Assembly (NCBI GenBank): GCA_008828725.1
Contig: MEHQ01001178.1
Span: 788,302 to 852,301 of the forward strand
Reading direction: 5' to 3'
Origin: Saccharina japonica
Lineage: Eukaryota; Sar; Phaeophyceae; Laminariales; Laminariaceae
DNA: 64,000 bases
The notes under the pieces were generated by a model that saw only the letters and a program-made list of their open reading frames with translations, searched no databases and had not been told where the DNA came from. Shown in pieces: positions 33,936-45,914 of the stretch (the stretch's first letter is position 1; each line of letters opens with the position of its first letter). The position numbers were made by a program, and so were the translations under genes.

Positions 33936-34868
33936 CACCATTCACAACAAAAACCTCACGAAACGTGACTTCGTTTTTTCACGTGTAATTTTCCCCTAAA
34001 AACAAAATCACGGCACTTTTTTAATGGCGTCGCCTGGAAAAGCGAGAAAGAAACAAAGAAAAAGTTTCAAGGTATTCGCAGGCATTTTCGATACGGGCCG
34101 CTGTATTATTCGAGAATTGTAACGAAGTACCTAACGAAGTACCCACCTGCAGCGACGGCAACACGAGCGCTACAGTTAGAGCCCAACCGTGTAAATGGTC
34201 TTGTCAAGAAGAAGGCCAGCTTGTGATACAGTAATATCAGAGGGCCCACAGTCAGCCTTCCTCGCGGCTGAACAAGCACCACAGACGACCGACGATGTAC
34301 GAGTACCTGGTACATGTATATATTTATGATCATCGTCGTACTGCTGTATCATACATGCAACAGTAGTAGTATCGTATCCTGCTGTCATCGTATCCTGGTA
34401 CCGCCTCCTTCGTACTCGTAGTCCTGTTCACCCTGTGACCTCTTTCTGTGGCATTCGATGTGCATTTGTTGGGGGAGGCGCTCTCGCTGCTGCGACGGTC
34501 CAGCAGTAGCAGCAGCGGCAGCAGCAGTATTCAGCACCAGTGCTCGTATCGTCAAATATTATGTTGCCGTTTGTTTGGTATCGGGCTCTGCTTATCTCTC
34601 TTCAAACTTGCGCGAGCAGCTACTTCGTTTACTGCCCAGCCACACAATCCACCAACTGCATCTAGTTGGTCCTCCCCGGCCTCAGGGCTGTCAGAGAGGC
34701 GGCCTGCATCGAGCTTACTGGGAGCGCGTGGCTCCTGCAGCAGCGCAGGTGTGCGACACAAACTAACGTCACCATTATCCAGTCACATAAAATCGTGACA
34801 GGGCTGTATCGATCGTTGATTGGTCAAGAGTTACAAGGTTTCCAGGCGATGCCACTAAAAAATAGCCT

Positions 34869-36080
34869 CTACCGATTCGTGAGATTTTGTCGTGGCTCGA
34901 AATACGCCTGATCAAGGCACTACGTAACCCACGCGGCACCAACGGTGTCCGAAGGCCAGTATAAGCCTTTATCGTGTTCTTGACCCACAAATCGTACCAG
35001 ATAAAGCACCAAGAATATTACAGTTTTTGTGGTGGTCCGCAAATTTGTTCAGATTGTCCAAGACGCGCGGTGAAGCCGCGCTCGGGTCGAGCCATAGCCT
35101 GGACTAATGTTGGAGTTAGGGTTGGGGTTAGGGTTGGGTTGGGTCGACGCCTTCTCGTGATTTGTTAAAAAAAAAACACCCTAAAACACATGAAACCAGC
35201 AAGAAATCATAATGTATTTGATATGTCTGGTACGATTTGTGGGTTAAAGACCGGTGAAGGCGCCTCAGGTAGGGGCATGGCAGACCCTTCTTCGTACGCC
35301 GATTGTTGAAAACGAGCGGCTTCCCAAATAAATCACTGGGCACAGGATAGCGAGCACATTGCAGCCTCGAAAATCGAAGAGACACAGCCCGAAAGAAAAG
35401 CGAACATAATAGGAGAATCTCACGGGTCAGGCGAGGCGCCTTTACACGTCTTTTAGCACACAAATAGTAGCAGATAAAATACCAAATATATTATGCTTTT
35501 TCGCTGGTTTCATGTGTTTTTTTTTTGGTTCCGAATAAATCCCGAGAAGGCGACGACCCAACCGTATAACCCTAACCCCAAAACCCTAGCCCAGGCTGAG
35601 CTCGACCCGAGCGCGGCTTCGCCGCGCGTTTTGGAGAATCTGAAAAAATGCATGGACCACCACAAAAATCGTACTGGTAGTATTTTTGGTACTTTATACG
35701 GTACGATTTGTGGGTCACGAACACGGTAAAGGCTACTAGGCCAGGCCGGGCAGACGACCAGTGGGGTTGGAATCTCGCGGACCGGGCCTGGCCGACGGCG
35801 CGTGAGATTGGAATCTCGCAGGCCGGGTCAGGCTTCGACCCGTGGTTTGAATATATCACGGGCGGAGCCGGGCGAGGTCGGCCCAACCTGGCCTTGCCGT
35901 ACCCCACCAACGAGAGTTGACTCCACCCGCAAATATTGTTTTATTTGAAATATTAGATTTTTTACAATATTAAAATATATCACGAAACATGACGTATAAC
36001 GTGCCATATCAGCTATTTTGTCAAGAATGAAATGTCACGAAATGTGATATTTTGTAATGCCAAAAAGTCACGAATCCTGT
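34869..36080. repeat. Diverged relatives of the 779-bp TIR element with two telomere-like modules
   Basis: GTGGCTCGAAATACGCCTGA, AAGGCACTACGTAACCCAC and GGGCATGGCAGACCCT match internal parts of 18587-19365. Two modules with TTAGGG/CCCTAA repeats next to GCGCGG-C-TTCG-C-CGCGC type hairpins (35046-35150 inverted; 35548-35632 direct) are interleaved. Inverted repeats of CACGAA(T/A)CGTGA type occur throughout. Confidence 0.6.
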
Positions 36081-38697
36081 CCCCGTTTTTTCACATCTCG
36101 ACAAAATGTTGCTTCGGTTACAACAAATGAATTTGCATGCCGCTAAAGGCCGGGACCAATTAATTGCTGGTTAATTACAATGCTTAGTGAAGTTCGACTC
36201 AAAATCGCACTGACAGCAACCAGATAACACACGTGATAGCGCAGTGGAGCCGAGAAGGCGATCTCTGGTGATCTTGCCCCACGGCACCATGACAGCAGTG
36301 GGAAGTGCGACTGTAATCAGCGTCCATGTATATGACTGCGGTTAACTTCTTGTACGTGTTGGTGGTCTGTGTCAAAACTTTTGGCCATCGCCTAAATCCT
36401 TGTCCGACCAGCCAGCTTGTGCCCTTCTCCAGCCTCCAGATTGCCGGGTATTTAGGAGAAGTCGGTTCGTTCGACAGGTCACACGGCACACCAAACAGGC
36501 TCATCTCGTAGGCTTAGTGATACCATGGAGATCGTGCGGTCCGCGTGCTCGAGCGGCCTTGTGTAGCAGGAGTTGTGGCCTGCTGAGTACTGTTTCGTCG
36601 AAGGTCAAAATGCAGACGTGAGCCTTGAGAATGCCCCGACGACTCCATCTCACGGCAGTGGCCACACAATTGAATCGAGACTGCAGCTCGACGCTGCAAC
36701 GCGCGAGCCCATATGCATGGTGTGTGGGAAGGGCATTGCTGCTGACTGGCGCCATGCAGTGGGTCTAGAAGCTGATATCGGCCATGAAAGTTTGATACGG
36801 AGTGTGACGAGGGAATCATGTTTCCCCCTCGTTCCCTCACATCGATGCTCCTTCTTTGGGCCGGCACCATCTCGAATGTGCACTTAAGAAGCAGACCTTC
36901 GGGGAAAAGCTAGCTGATATCCTGATTCAGAACAATGGATGGTTTGAGACGAACGCACCGACTTGCTCAGCTTCCCGTGTACCCGATGTACCGGAGAAAT
37001 GACCCCAAATGCTCAAATGACCACATTTTGTACGTGGAATTATATGCTCGTACTCGTACGTACGATACACCTGTCTCTTATTTTTTTCTTGTTTCATAGA
37101 TCGTTTTTAGAGCAGTACGAAAATCGCAACAAAATGAACGCAGATTTTCACTCAGATTTTCACGAACCAAAACAGAATATATGCATGCTTTTATGATGCA
37201 AAGCCCTTACCATAACCCCCCGCCCTTAAGGCCACCGCGGAACTCTCAGGAATCTGTTGCCAGTACGCGCGCGTAGGCGTTTCGCTATATGTTAAAAATT
37301 ACTTGGGAATAGAATAAGGGATTTGCACACGAGCTCCATATTTCTATATTTATGAATCTTCTCTAAATACACAAGAATCCGGATTTTTTTTTTGCGTTTT
37401 TTTGCTTGTTTTGGGCCAAATAATTTACCACCTCTTAATTTTCCAGTCCGCAGTTTTGTCGGTCGGGTATGTCAACGTACTATTAATAAATAGTTCAAAA
37501 GACCCACCAGGGAACCAGCGAGCGTTTGGTGACATTTGTTTTTTCATCGGCGATGTAGCGATGATCCTATCAATAGGCTTCGGCGAGCAAGGCGAACCAA
37601 ATATCCGAATTTGCGACTGTCTGGCGCTGCTGGCTCTCAACTTTTGAGTTCGCGAAATCACCTCGTGAGTCGTTTCTGGCTGCCGACCACTGCTGTCTGG
37701 TGCACCCGACGCTTTCACACACCCCATAAGGAGAATGATGCAATTTAAATGGCTGTCATTGCTTCAGAGGAGCTGTAACTGTCCACAAGTGAAGTGCAAA
37801 CGTTCAGTTGGGGGTTGTGTTTTGTCTAATTTTGTGTCTGAATTTCAACCAATTTCGATCACTGCGCACCCCAAAGTCGGGGTGTAGACCTCAGTTGAGA
37901 AACGACGGACGGCCAACCTGAAGAGAACCACAAGCCACTGTAGCTGAGACACCACGCTGATACACCCGCTCTCGGTTAACGCTACAACTCATCACGATAT
38001 CTAAAATATGGCGCACATCACCACAGCGGGTTATCTTTTGCTCCTTGCGGCGCTTCCCCACTGAGCTACCAATAGCCGCCAACTAAGATGCTTAGACGTC
38101 AGAGCTACCCCGGCTTTTGCGTGTGCGCTCGTCCTCGTAGTGCTGTGCTTCCGTCATATGTACTACGCTTTGATGTGCGCAGATTCCCCTTCAAGTTCAC
38201 GACGTCACTTTTGTTTTTAGCTGCCTTTCTACTGTTCGTATTTGTATTGGCCCTTTTACTCGATACCAATACCATGTAGATATAGAAGCCAGCACACAGC
38301 TCCCTGTTTCACCTGAAAGTGTCAGTTGTAGGCAACGTGCGTTACACGTCCATGCAAGGCCGTCCCTGTATGCATACGGGTTCTGCTTCTGTTCTTGCGC
38401 CCTCTGAATGATTGATCTCGTTGTAGAGTCTCTCCATATAAATGACACATAAATGTAGGTTCCCGTCTTCCCGCATCTAGAATCCGTTTGACAATATTAA
38501 ACAATGCCAGGTATTCACCAACGAGTGGTGTACTGCAGAACAATTGCAGTTTCTAGTGTAAGTAAGCCTTGACCGTGGTCCATCGTACGTACGCAGATGT
38601 TGAGTGACAGCGCTTTGTATCACGTCAAGTGCTCGCATGCTTTTTTCAATGCATGTTAATTGGGATGAAACCGCGTGCAATGCTCTTGTACGAACAG

Positions 38698-38970
38698 GTT
38701 GGCGAACTTGTCGACGCATGCCGATCGAGCGAGTTTACAGACATGATTGTCGTGCAAGAAACACGTGGGGAGCCAGACGGGCTTATCGTGTGCCATCTTC
38801 CTCTTGGACCAACAGCGTATTTTACGTTGTCAAACTGCGTTCTACGACATGACATTGCGGACCGAGGCACTGTCAGTGAGGTCTACCCACACCTCATTCT
38901 CGACAAATTCACAACATCCCTCGGGCAACGAGTCGCAGACGTGCTCAAGTATTTGTTTCCTGTGCCCAAG
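38698..38970 (+). CDS. IMP4: IMP4, exon 3 (core of Brix domain)
   Basis: It encodes VGELVDACRSSEFTDMIVVQ, ETRGEPDGLIVCHLPLGPTA, YFTLSNCVLRHDI and KFTTSLGQRVADVLKYLFPV ending PK. The HLPLGPTAYFTL and LGQRV-DVLKYLFPVPK motifs are hallmarks of IMP4. The acceptor is ACAG at 38697 and the donor is AAG/GTACGA at 38971. The ATG at 38629 is intronic. Confidence 0.97.
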
Positions 38971-39562
38971 GTACGATCCAAGGTCGTATGGTTTAATCGT
39001 TTCAAATTGTCTTTGGTAGTATACCCCCTCTATAGGATTAGTGGAGGAAACTCTGCGTAGGAAACTCTGCGTGCACTGGTTCATTCACAAGCCTTGTACT
39101 TTGGCGAAACACACGTTTTTCTTTTTTGGATTCGAGAGACGGTAATTGATTGCAAACTTCTGTTTTAGGTCATTAGGTCATTACTAGGAATGCAGTCGAG
39201 GCCCAGATCTTAGGGTTTAATTGTGATTGTTTGCCTTGTGGTCGCTGTACTCGCTTGCGTATTTCAGCACCCTTCGCTCGTGTGTGTCGCACATTGTTTT
39301 GAAGTGTTGAAAGTCGGGCTTAATGGTTTTCACTTTCGTCATTCGCAGGTTGAAACCAGCAGACATGCGTTTTATTAGAAATCACGTCTCGGCTTCTGTG
39401 TTGTGACTTATTCTCGGCGGCACCAACCCAACCCACCCATGCCAAATCTAACGGAGCGATGCCCATTCTTGTCTGAGGTATGCGCTATTTCATACGCCTG
39501 CTACTGAAATTGCGTACTGTATCCAACACTGAGTTGCTGTCGTCCTGGTTGTTCGTATACAG
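38971..39562 (+). other. IMP4: IMP4 intron 3 (592 bp)
   Basis: It runs from GTACGA to TACAG and is free of recognised repeats. It is the most ordinary intron of the gene. Confidence 0.9.
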
Positions 39563-39724
39563 GCAGACTCTCACCGGGTGATGACTTTCTCCAACGAGGA
39601 GGACGTGCTATTCTTTCGGCATCACATGTACGAGAAGCGGGGCGGGAAAGACGTGGTGTTGAACGAAGTCGGACCGCGCTTTGAAATGCAACTCTACCAA
39701 CTCCGGCTTGGGACACTTGATCAG
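39563..39724 (+). CDS. IMP4: IMP4, exon 4
   Basis: It encodes [40 protein letters not shown] and [14 protein letters not shown]. The GPRFE-LY-RLGTL segment is the conserved end of the Brix domain. Donor CAG/GTCAGA at 39725. Confidence 0.97.
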
Positions 39725-39845
39725 GTCAGAAGCTGTGGTAGCTCTGCGACCGAAAGTGTCCAACTGCAGTAATTTTTGTCAAAACCTTATCTGTACGTGA
39801 ATTTTACCAAAAGTGAATTATTTCCGGCATGAGCACAATGTAAAA

Positions 39846-40605
39846 GGGTTTTAGCCAAAATCAGGTACACCTGGTCACTTTGGTGCCAAAAACAGGTACT
39901 ACACTAAAACCAAGTACAAATCACACGCTAGGACACCTGTCATTGATTGGCCAGCCTCACATCGTACCTGATTTTGGCATAAAATGGTCAGGTACACCTG
40001 GATTTGTCTACTTTGTCTAGCTTTCAACTGATTTTGGCGCATTTTGAGCCAGTCAGAGGCCATGCGTACACTGTCTCCTATACGACAGGAAGACATCACC
40101 CCACTACGTACATACGACCGGCCACAACGACTACAGAACGTATCATACGCGCGCATACAGCACAATGGACCTGTTGTTAATAATATATTATGTACTCCTG
40201 CTTGCTGACGCGGTACGGAAAGCGAGCAGTTCAGTTAAATATTAACTCGACGTTTTGTTCGTATGCTATCAATGTGGCTACGACTATATACATACCTGGT
40301 ACAAGAATACGGAAATACACGTCGTAGGAGTGAGATCACGAAAGCAATGAAAGCATACGGCATATATTAATACCCGTACCGAAAATAACATACCAGGTAC
40401 AACATTGATCCAGAGTTCGGAGGACACGTACAGTCGCTATCATTCTGCTATTCATGCGCAAATTAAAAAAAAGTATGTGTTATTTCTTCTCACAGCCAAA
40501 AAGTCTTGAAAAACACCGTTCGTGGCGTGCGTTTTGTACTTGGTTTTAGTATATACCTGATTTTGGCTCAAATGGATCAGGTATACCTGATTTTGGCATT
40601 TACCC
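39846..40605. mobile_element. MITE of about 760 bp with about 75-bp inverted ends
   Basis: The left end reads GGG-x5-GCCAAAATCAGGTACACCTG ... ACTAAAACCAAGTACAAA. The reverse complement of the right end reads GGG-x5-GCCAAAATCAGGTATACCTG ... ACTAAAACCAAGTACAAA. About 75 bp are alignable with few changes. There is no coding capacity. A target duplication is not clear. Confidence 0.72.
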
Positions 40606-40899
40606 TAACTTTAAATCTTGCACGTTGGGACGGTGCGTACTTACTCACAAGTCGAACACTCTAATCTAAAGCACTTTTTAATATGTGTGTGTGCTTTCCA
40701 AGTATGAGTGAGCTTGAGAAAAATCCGCGTTTTACGGTAGTGCTTTCTCCCCCTTCACCACGAAAATCAACGCAATGGAACCAAGGGGAACCATGTTGGC
40801 GGGCTGTGTTCAGAAGTGGTGTATCTTGTGGGTTTTTTCCATGCGTATCGCGCGCCGTGATCGTTACCTCAACCAAGACTGCACTCGTTGTCATTCAGA

Positions 40900-42578
40900 G
40901 GCCCGTTTAACGAAGAACAGTTTTAGAAATGAAACGAATCGAATCGATTTGAAATCAACTTTTTTTATGACGCGAATTGAATTCGATTCGATTTTGGAAA
41001 AATGTGGCTTCGGTGTTCTATCGGGAAACCACGTACATCCTTGTTTTTTTATGAGGTAGGAATAACGCAGCATCTTAAACAACACCCAGCTGACAAGAAG
41101 CCAGGAGAAAAGCTGAGAGCGAAGCCGTACATCGTCGCGTGCGCGCCAGCGACGGCCTCTGTCTATTTTTTCAAGGCGCAGGCTAGGAAGCTATCACTCA
41201 ACTTTTCTTGGGTGGGCGCAGGAAACCCCTGAACGCCACGCACGGGGCAGCGACGGCGATGCAGCTATCGAAGTCTTGAGCTTTTCCACCGTGTTTTGGG
41301 TCGATCCCTTGGTTTTCGTGGGGCTTGGCCGATCGAGCTTGCGGAAAATTTGGGCCTGCGACCGCCTTGATTTTTTTGAGCTGTTCTATGGTCTGTAGCC
41401 GTGGGCGCGGCTGTTGCCACGGTCGCCACTCGTTGAGGTTCACGATGTATGGCCTCGTTGGTGGTTGTCGATAATGCCCAAACAGCGATGGATTGCCTCG
41501 GGGACGTTGACCCAGTGGGAACATACCATACAAGTTGGATAACCCCCCCCACTTCAAATCGATTCGGATCCAAGTCGATTCGAATCGATTCGATTCGATT
41601 TGCACCAAAATAAGTATTTTGTGACTTATTTTTCAATTCGATCGGATCGACTTGCCCTCGCCCCATATTACAAATGCCTTCTTGGTGATTCTTTTTTTTA
41701 CCAATCGGGTGAAACATCAATTCGATTTATAAAAACAAAAATACGAGCTGGTTCCAGCAAGAGCAGGAGCATTTCGTCTTCAGACTTTTGCACCATAAAT
41801 GAAAACGAGTTGGAAAACGAAATTTGGCAGGGTTGTTCTTCACTTTTCATGACCATACGAAAAAACGACATGATGGCCTTTTTTGATTTTTTTTTTTGGT
41901 GAATGAGGTACATTTTAATGTTTTAATTTTTTTCCCGGCAACTTTGACCCAACATTACAGACGAACAAAAACGAAAATAAAAAAGGCCATCTTACCGTTT
42001 TTTCGTATGGTCCTGAAGAACACCCCTCCCATATTTCGTTTCCCAACTCGTTTTCATTTATGGTGCAAAAGTGATTTCCGCGAAGTGTATTGTTTCCTCT
42101 AAGGTTTCAAATTTTCTCAATACATTTTCCTAGTAATTTGGCAGGCGGTTCTTACCACAGCCTGATAGGCTCGCAGGAGGCAAAAACGTGACATGGACGT
42201 CTTTCCCTTGTTGATGCGATCCTGTCAAGACTTCTAAAGTCGAATTAGTCGGCGTATTGACCGATATATGGCCTGAATACTATTGTATTGGTTTTACTAT
42301 AGGATTACTGCAGGAAAGCTATCCCCTATGGAATAACGCCTCCCTAAGGAATACCAATATGACTCTCGCGAACTACAACTCGCACACCAAAAATCTCTTC
42401 ACCGATGTGTTCCCCTTGGCGATGCCGTCATGTCGATATCTGTAGTGTTCGAAAAAATAATGTACTCCGTTTTTTATTTCCCGAAGAAGCTATCTTATAT
42501 TTCTCTCTGGAACCAGCTCGTAGTTAAAATCGATTGCAATGCGTTTCGGCTTGAAATATTTCTTCGTAAAACGGGCCC
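40900..42578. mobile_element. Candidate long member of the TTA-type TIR family
   Basis: The left end is GGCCCGTTTAACGAAG and the right end is CTTCGTAAAACGGGCC, one mismatch apart as inverted repeats. TTA follows the right end, but the left flank has lost it. Inside, 41140-41480 is a diverged copy of 51440-51620 (CAGGCTAGGAAGCTATC, AACGCCACG, CAAAGTCTTG-type words). The minus-strand frame at 41265-41720 aligns with the one at 51479-51859, so both elements may descend from one coding ancestor. Confidence 0.55.
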
Positions 42579-43391
42579 TTACATCACCACTGCGGTGGTG
42601 GCTTCTATTGATGTGATAATGGAATCAAGCAAGGGCTCCAGACAGGATAAACACAGTGGAATTATCAAGTATAAACTTGGTATTATTTTTGGCAGGGATA
42701 GTCTGATGTGCTACCGAGCGGGTTTGACGTATTGTGCTACAGTGATATTTACATGCGATTTATTTGTGTTTTCGCAAAGCGGTGTAACCTAATCTTGGTT
42801 TTGTACAAAGGGCCGGGGGGACCCTTTGCGAAGACGGCGTGCTTGGCACGAAAATCGAGGTTGCTCCAAGGACAGCCTCGAGTTTATCACCATGGACCTG
42901 GGTTACCGCCATGCTCGATTGAATGCGAAAACTGCTCACACGCGTGAACGGTAGCCACACACTCCAGACTCCACCAACATAAGAGACCCCGGCCGAACCA
43001 TCTGTTTCTTGAGAGGGGTCCTTTTGAACACGAGTGTTTCTTCCTGGCAGGACTCCTCAACTGAGAAACTACTTGTAAATGTCTTCGCATTCCCATTTGG
43101 GTTTGACGATGTTGATCTTATTCCTTGTACGCCTAACGCGTAGGCTTGTTTATCGGGTTGCGCATACATTAGTTTTTGCCAGTATCGTTTTTGGTGTGAG
43201 GTAGATGGAGCTCCTCATGTTCGGAACTTCATCACGATTTACTGTTAGGGTTGCTAATTTATGTTTTTTGGGGCGAAAAAAGTGGTTTTTGGCCGTTCGA
43301 AGTTTGATATAATACATCATCGATGAACCAATCAAAACGTAGCGGAATGTCACACACATCAATAGAATAGGCTGAATAGTTCGACGGGAGT

Positions 43392-43464
43392 CGCTTACTG
43401 CTGCTGCTGCTGCTGCTGCTGTTTGCTGCTGCTGCTGCTGCTGCCTGAAACAGCAGCAGTAAGC
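43392..43464. repeat. CTG-repeat hairpin
   Basis: CGCTTACTGCTGCTG at the left and CAGCAGCAGTAAGCG at the right are a perfect 15-bp inverted pair enclosing further CTG units. The array can fold into a long hairpin. Confidence 0.85.
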
Positions 43465-43819
43465 GCGCTGTACACGCGGCCCCAACATGTCGATCGCGGA
43501 GCCTGCGGGCGAGATACCATCAGCACCGAGCCCTCAACAACCGTCCTCCTCGGCAAGCAACGCAGAGAACCCTCCTCCTCCAGATGAGGAGCGCATTTAT
43601 TGTCTCTGCCTAGGCTGTGTGCTGCGACTGACCTGCAGTGAAAAAATACAACGACAACGGGTTTTGTTCTATATATTACGTATACGTACAAAATGACAAC
43701 CCAAAGACGTTGTTTGAAAATATGACGATAAAAGTAAACAGCAGAAGCAGAGTTTTTCTCCGAGAGCCGTACGAGTAGCACACAAACCAACATAAACCTG
43801 AAGCAAAGCATAGCGTACC

Positions 43820-44484
43820 TTCCTCCTGAGCTTGGTGACCACTTCTTTCTGCGCTCCTGCCCAGCATTCGGCGATGATGACTTGCCTTGCCAGCCGTGAA
43901 ACTTCCAATCTCTGATGCACGACTTTTTCTTGAGGCGAGCGCATCCTTTCGGTGCGTTGATTCTCGTAAGGAACGCCGCCCATACCGCTAGCCTTCAGGA
44001 AGCCAAGCTTTTACTGCTTCAGGTTAGAGACCTGCTTGCGCAAGGCTTCCAGATCCGTCTTGGATGCCGCCGCCTCCTCAGCTACCTCAAACCGACGCTG
44101 CCGCTCTGTCCGCGGAGCCAATTCCGCCTGTCGCCTGTCCTCTTCCGCCTTCAGCTTGACAGCTTCAGCCGCAAGCCTAAGCTCTTTCTCCGACGACACT
44201 CTCGCCTCCATCTCGGAAATTTTGTTTTCCGCATCACGGCTCTTCAATTTGGCATCGGCTTCTCGTGCAACGCATCTGTCCCGCTCTTGCAACGCTCTGT
44301 CCCGACATGCCTCGGACGCCTTGAGGCCGCCGCGTCGCAACGCATCCTCGTGGACAGCACGCCCACCCCGCTCGTTGGATGGTGTCGCCACCTGTTCTCT
44401 CCTCGTACGCGCGTGCAACTCGTTTCGAGGCTGCTTTTCTTGCCCGTGGCCCATGCGAAGTTTTCCCTTGCGTTTATTACCCAT
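43820..44484 (-). pseudogene. Antisense coiled-coil open frame within IMP4 intron 4 (unrecognised)
   Basis: The minus-strand frame starts at ATG 44484 with MGNKRKGKLRMGHGQEKQ. It encodes about 157 residues dominated by Glu, Arg, Lys and Ala with heptad-like spacing (KSRDAENKISEMEARVSSEK), suggesting a coiled coil. A TAA at 44011-44013 interrupts it. The same frame then continues with charged, coding-like sequence (NQRTERMRSPQEKVVHQRLE) to a possible splice donor at about 43819. It could be a nested gene, a decayed mobile-element protein or a readthrough. No family is recognised. Confidence 0.4.
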
Positions 44485-45591
44485 ATTATCCTATTTTTGA
44501 AGACCTAGCCCTCAGCTCCAACGTAATAAAATAAAGCGGTGTTTGTTTTACTAGATGGTACATAGTAACCCAATCATCCTGATGGCGAGGTTTTTTCACC
44601 TATTGTAACTAATAATGGCGACATTTGCCTACATTACTTCGAAATACCCCCAAAACAGCCAGTGTTTCGGCGATTTCACCTTTGTTTTTTCTCCAATGTA
44701 AAATTAAACCTCAGCAGCATGTAGGCGTATTAGATCTGGAGACGTACACGAACTTTCAGTTCAATGTTCATGCGCGATCTCCCGCGCTATGCTCGTGAAT
44801 ATTCCGGAATTTTATACACCGAAATCAAGTAATTGTACGGTGGGTGGAGGCGTCGGCTTTTGGCGGGGATGCTTTTTTTTTGCTGGTCGATGACGCTGTT
44901 TTTCTTGGTCGCTAAGCACAAATTAGCAACCCTAACTGTAGGTAACCGCTCTACCGTGGCAGACTCACTCAGCTTCATACAGGACCTCAAAGTGCGAACG
45001 ATGCACCAGGTACCAGGTATATACGTCCGGACGCTACAACATGGGGGATGCGAACAGCCGGAGAAGACTATCACGAGTTTACCAGTGCTTTATACACGTA
45101 AAAGGTTTCATTGGAGGACGTTTTTTTGGCGCTCCTTCGGGTTCCATCATGTCTGCACGGATGGCCTCCCCGCGCAACCTGGATACGGGTGGACCCTCGA
45201 GTCGCTTTCAATATACTGCTTCCGACACAGTTCCCCGCATCCAGCCGGTATTTAACTAAAAACACCAATAAGCATTTTGTGGGCCTCAAAGCATATGTCG
45301 AAGCGTTACCTCGTCCAGCACACACGGTGGCCGCTTGCTGCAGTGATGAACACGTTCACGTTGCCGAAATCGTTTGGTAACTACTGGTGCCGGTTGCTAA
45401 GGTAAAATCATTCCCCGTGACAACCCACCCGCCATGCCCTCGGTATATTGTGTGACTGCAAACCAGATAGGTATGTCTATCGCCCCATGTTTATACGCCA
45501 AACTCTCACATATCCCGCACTGCCGTGCACTGCTGTTCTCCTTTAGAAAAGGGGTGAGAAGTTCTAACAACTTTTCCACTCTTTGCCGCAG

Positions 45592-45660
45592 GTCGAAGCC
45601 GAAAACGAGTGGGTGATGCGGCCGTACATGAACTCAAGCAAGAAGCGGCGGTTCTTGTAA
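45592..45660 (+). CDS. IMP4: IMP4, exon 5 (C-terminus)
   Basis: After the TTTGCCGCAG acceptor the exon reads VEAENEWVMRPYMNSSKKRR, then FL and TAA (45658-45660). The W-x2-RPY-N-S-KKR-FL ending is the conserved IMP4 C-terminus (human WRWHPYTNTARKRVFL region). It lies 5.9 kb from exon 4 and would be missed by short-intron gene prediction. No poly(A) signal is obvious immediately downstream. Confidence 0.93.
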   Translation, partial: VEAENEWVMRPYMNSSKKRRFL

Positions 45661-45914
45661 TTGGTGGGTGCCCTGTCGCTCTCCCCTCTGGAAGGACGTG
45701 GTGCTGTTTTTCATGGCAGGTCGACGCCTAAAATATGTGGCTGATGTGGCCGGCCGTACATAAAGGCGAAGACGAAGCCTTTTTAAATTTGGTGCCCCCT
45801 GTAGACAGTAGAGCACCTGAGTAGGAGAGTACTGACCTTGCTCAGTGAGATGAACCGTTGAAGGATATCATCATGAGTGTGGTGGATTCAAATACATGAG
45901 GGGTTTCCATTCGT

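Larger units (their letters stand above)
30448..38697 (+). other. IMP4: IMP4 intron 2 (8.25 kb, repeat-filled)
   Basis: This giant intron runs from GTGAGC to CGAACAG. It contains SINE-2 tails (30962, 33840-33931), a 2.1-kb candidate TIR element (31557-33653), three telomere-like modules (32418, 35046, 35548) and fragments of the TTA-flanked TIR family (33690-34010, 34869-36080). A tRNA A-box-like GGTAGCTCAGTGGGGAAGCG on the minus strand at about 38050-38077 lacks a B box. Short minus-strand frames at 36199-36755 (LTFDETVLSRPQLLLHKAAR; LFGVPCDLSNEPTSP) may be remnants of a mobile-element protein that I cannot identify. Splicing must bridge all of this. Confidence 0.85.
39725..45591 (+). other. 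IMP4: IMP4 intron 4 (5.87 kb, repeat-filled)
   Basis: It runs from GTCAGA to TTTGCCGCAG. It contains a MITE with long inverted ends (39846-40605), a candidate 1.7-kb TIR element (40900-42578), a CTG-repeat hairpin (43392-43464) and an antisense coiled-coil open frame (44484-44011). The 42.6-43.4 and 44.5-45.5 kb parts show nothing recognisable. Confidence 0.85.

Noticed and set aside
38000-38085. Possible tRNA gene on the minus strand (GGTAGCTCAGTGGGGAAGCG)
   Set aside because: Only an A-box-like element is present. No B box, acceptor pairing or anticodon arm could be found.
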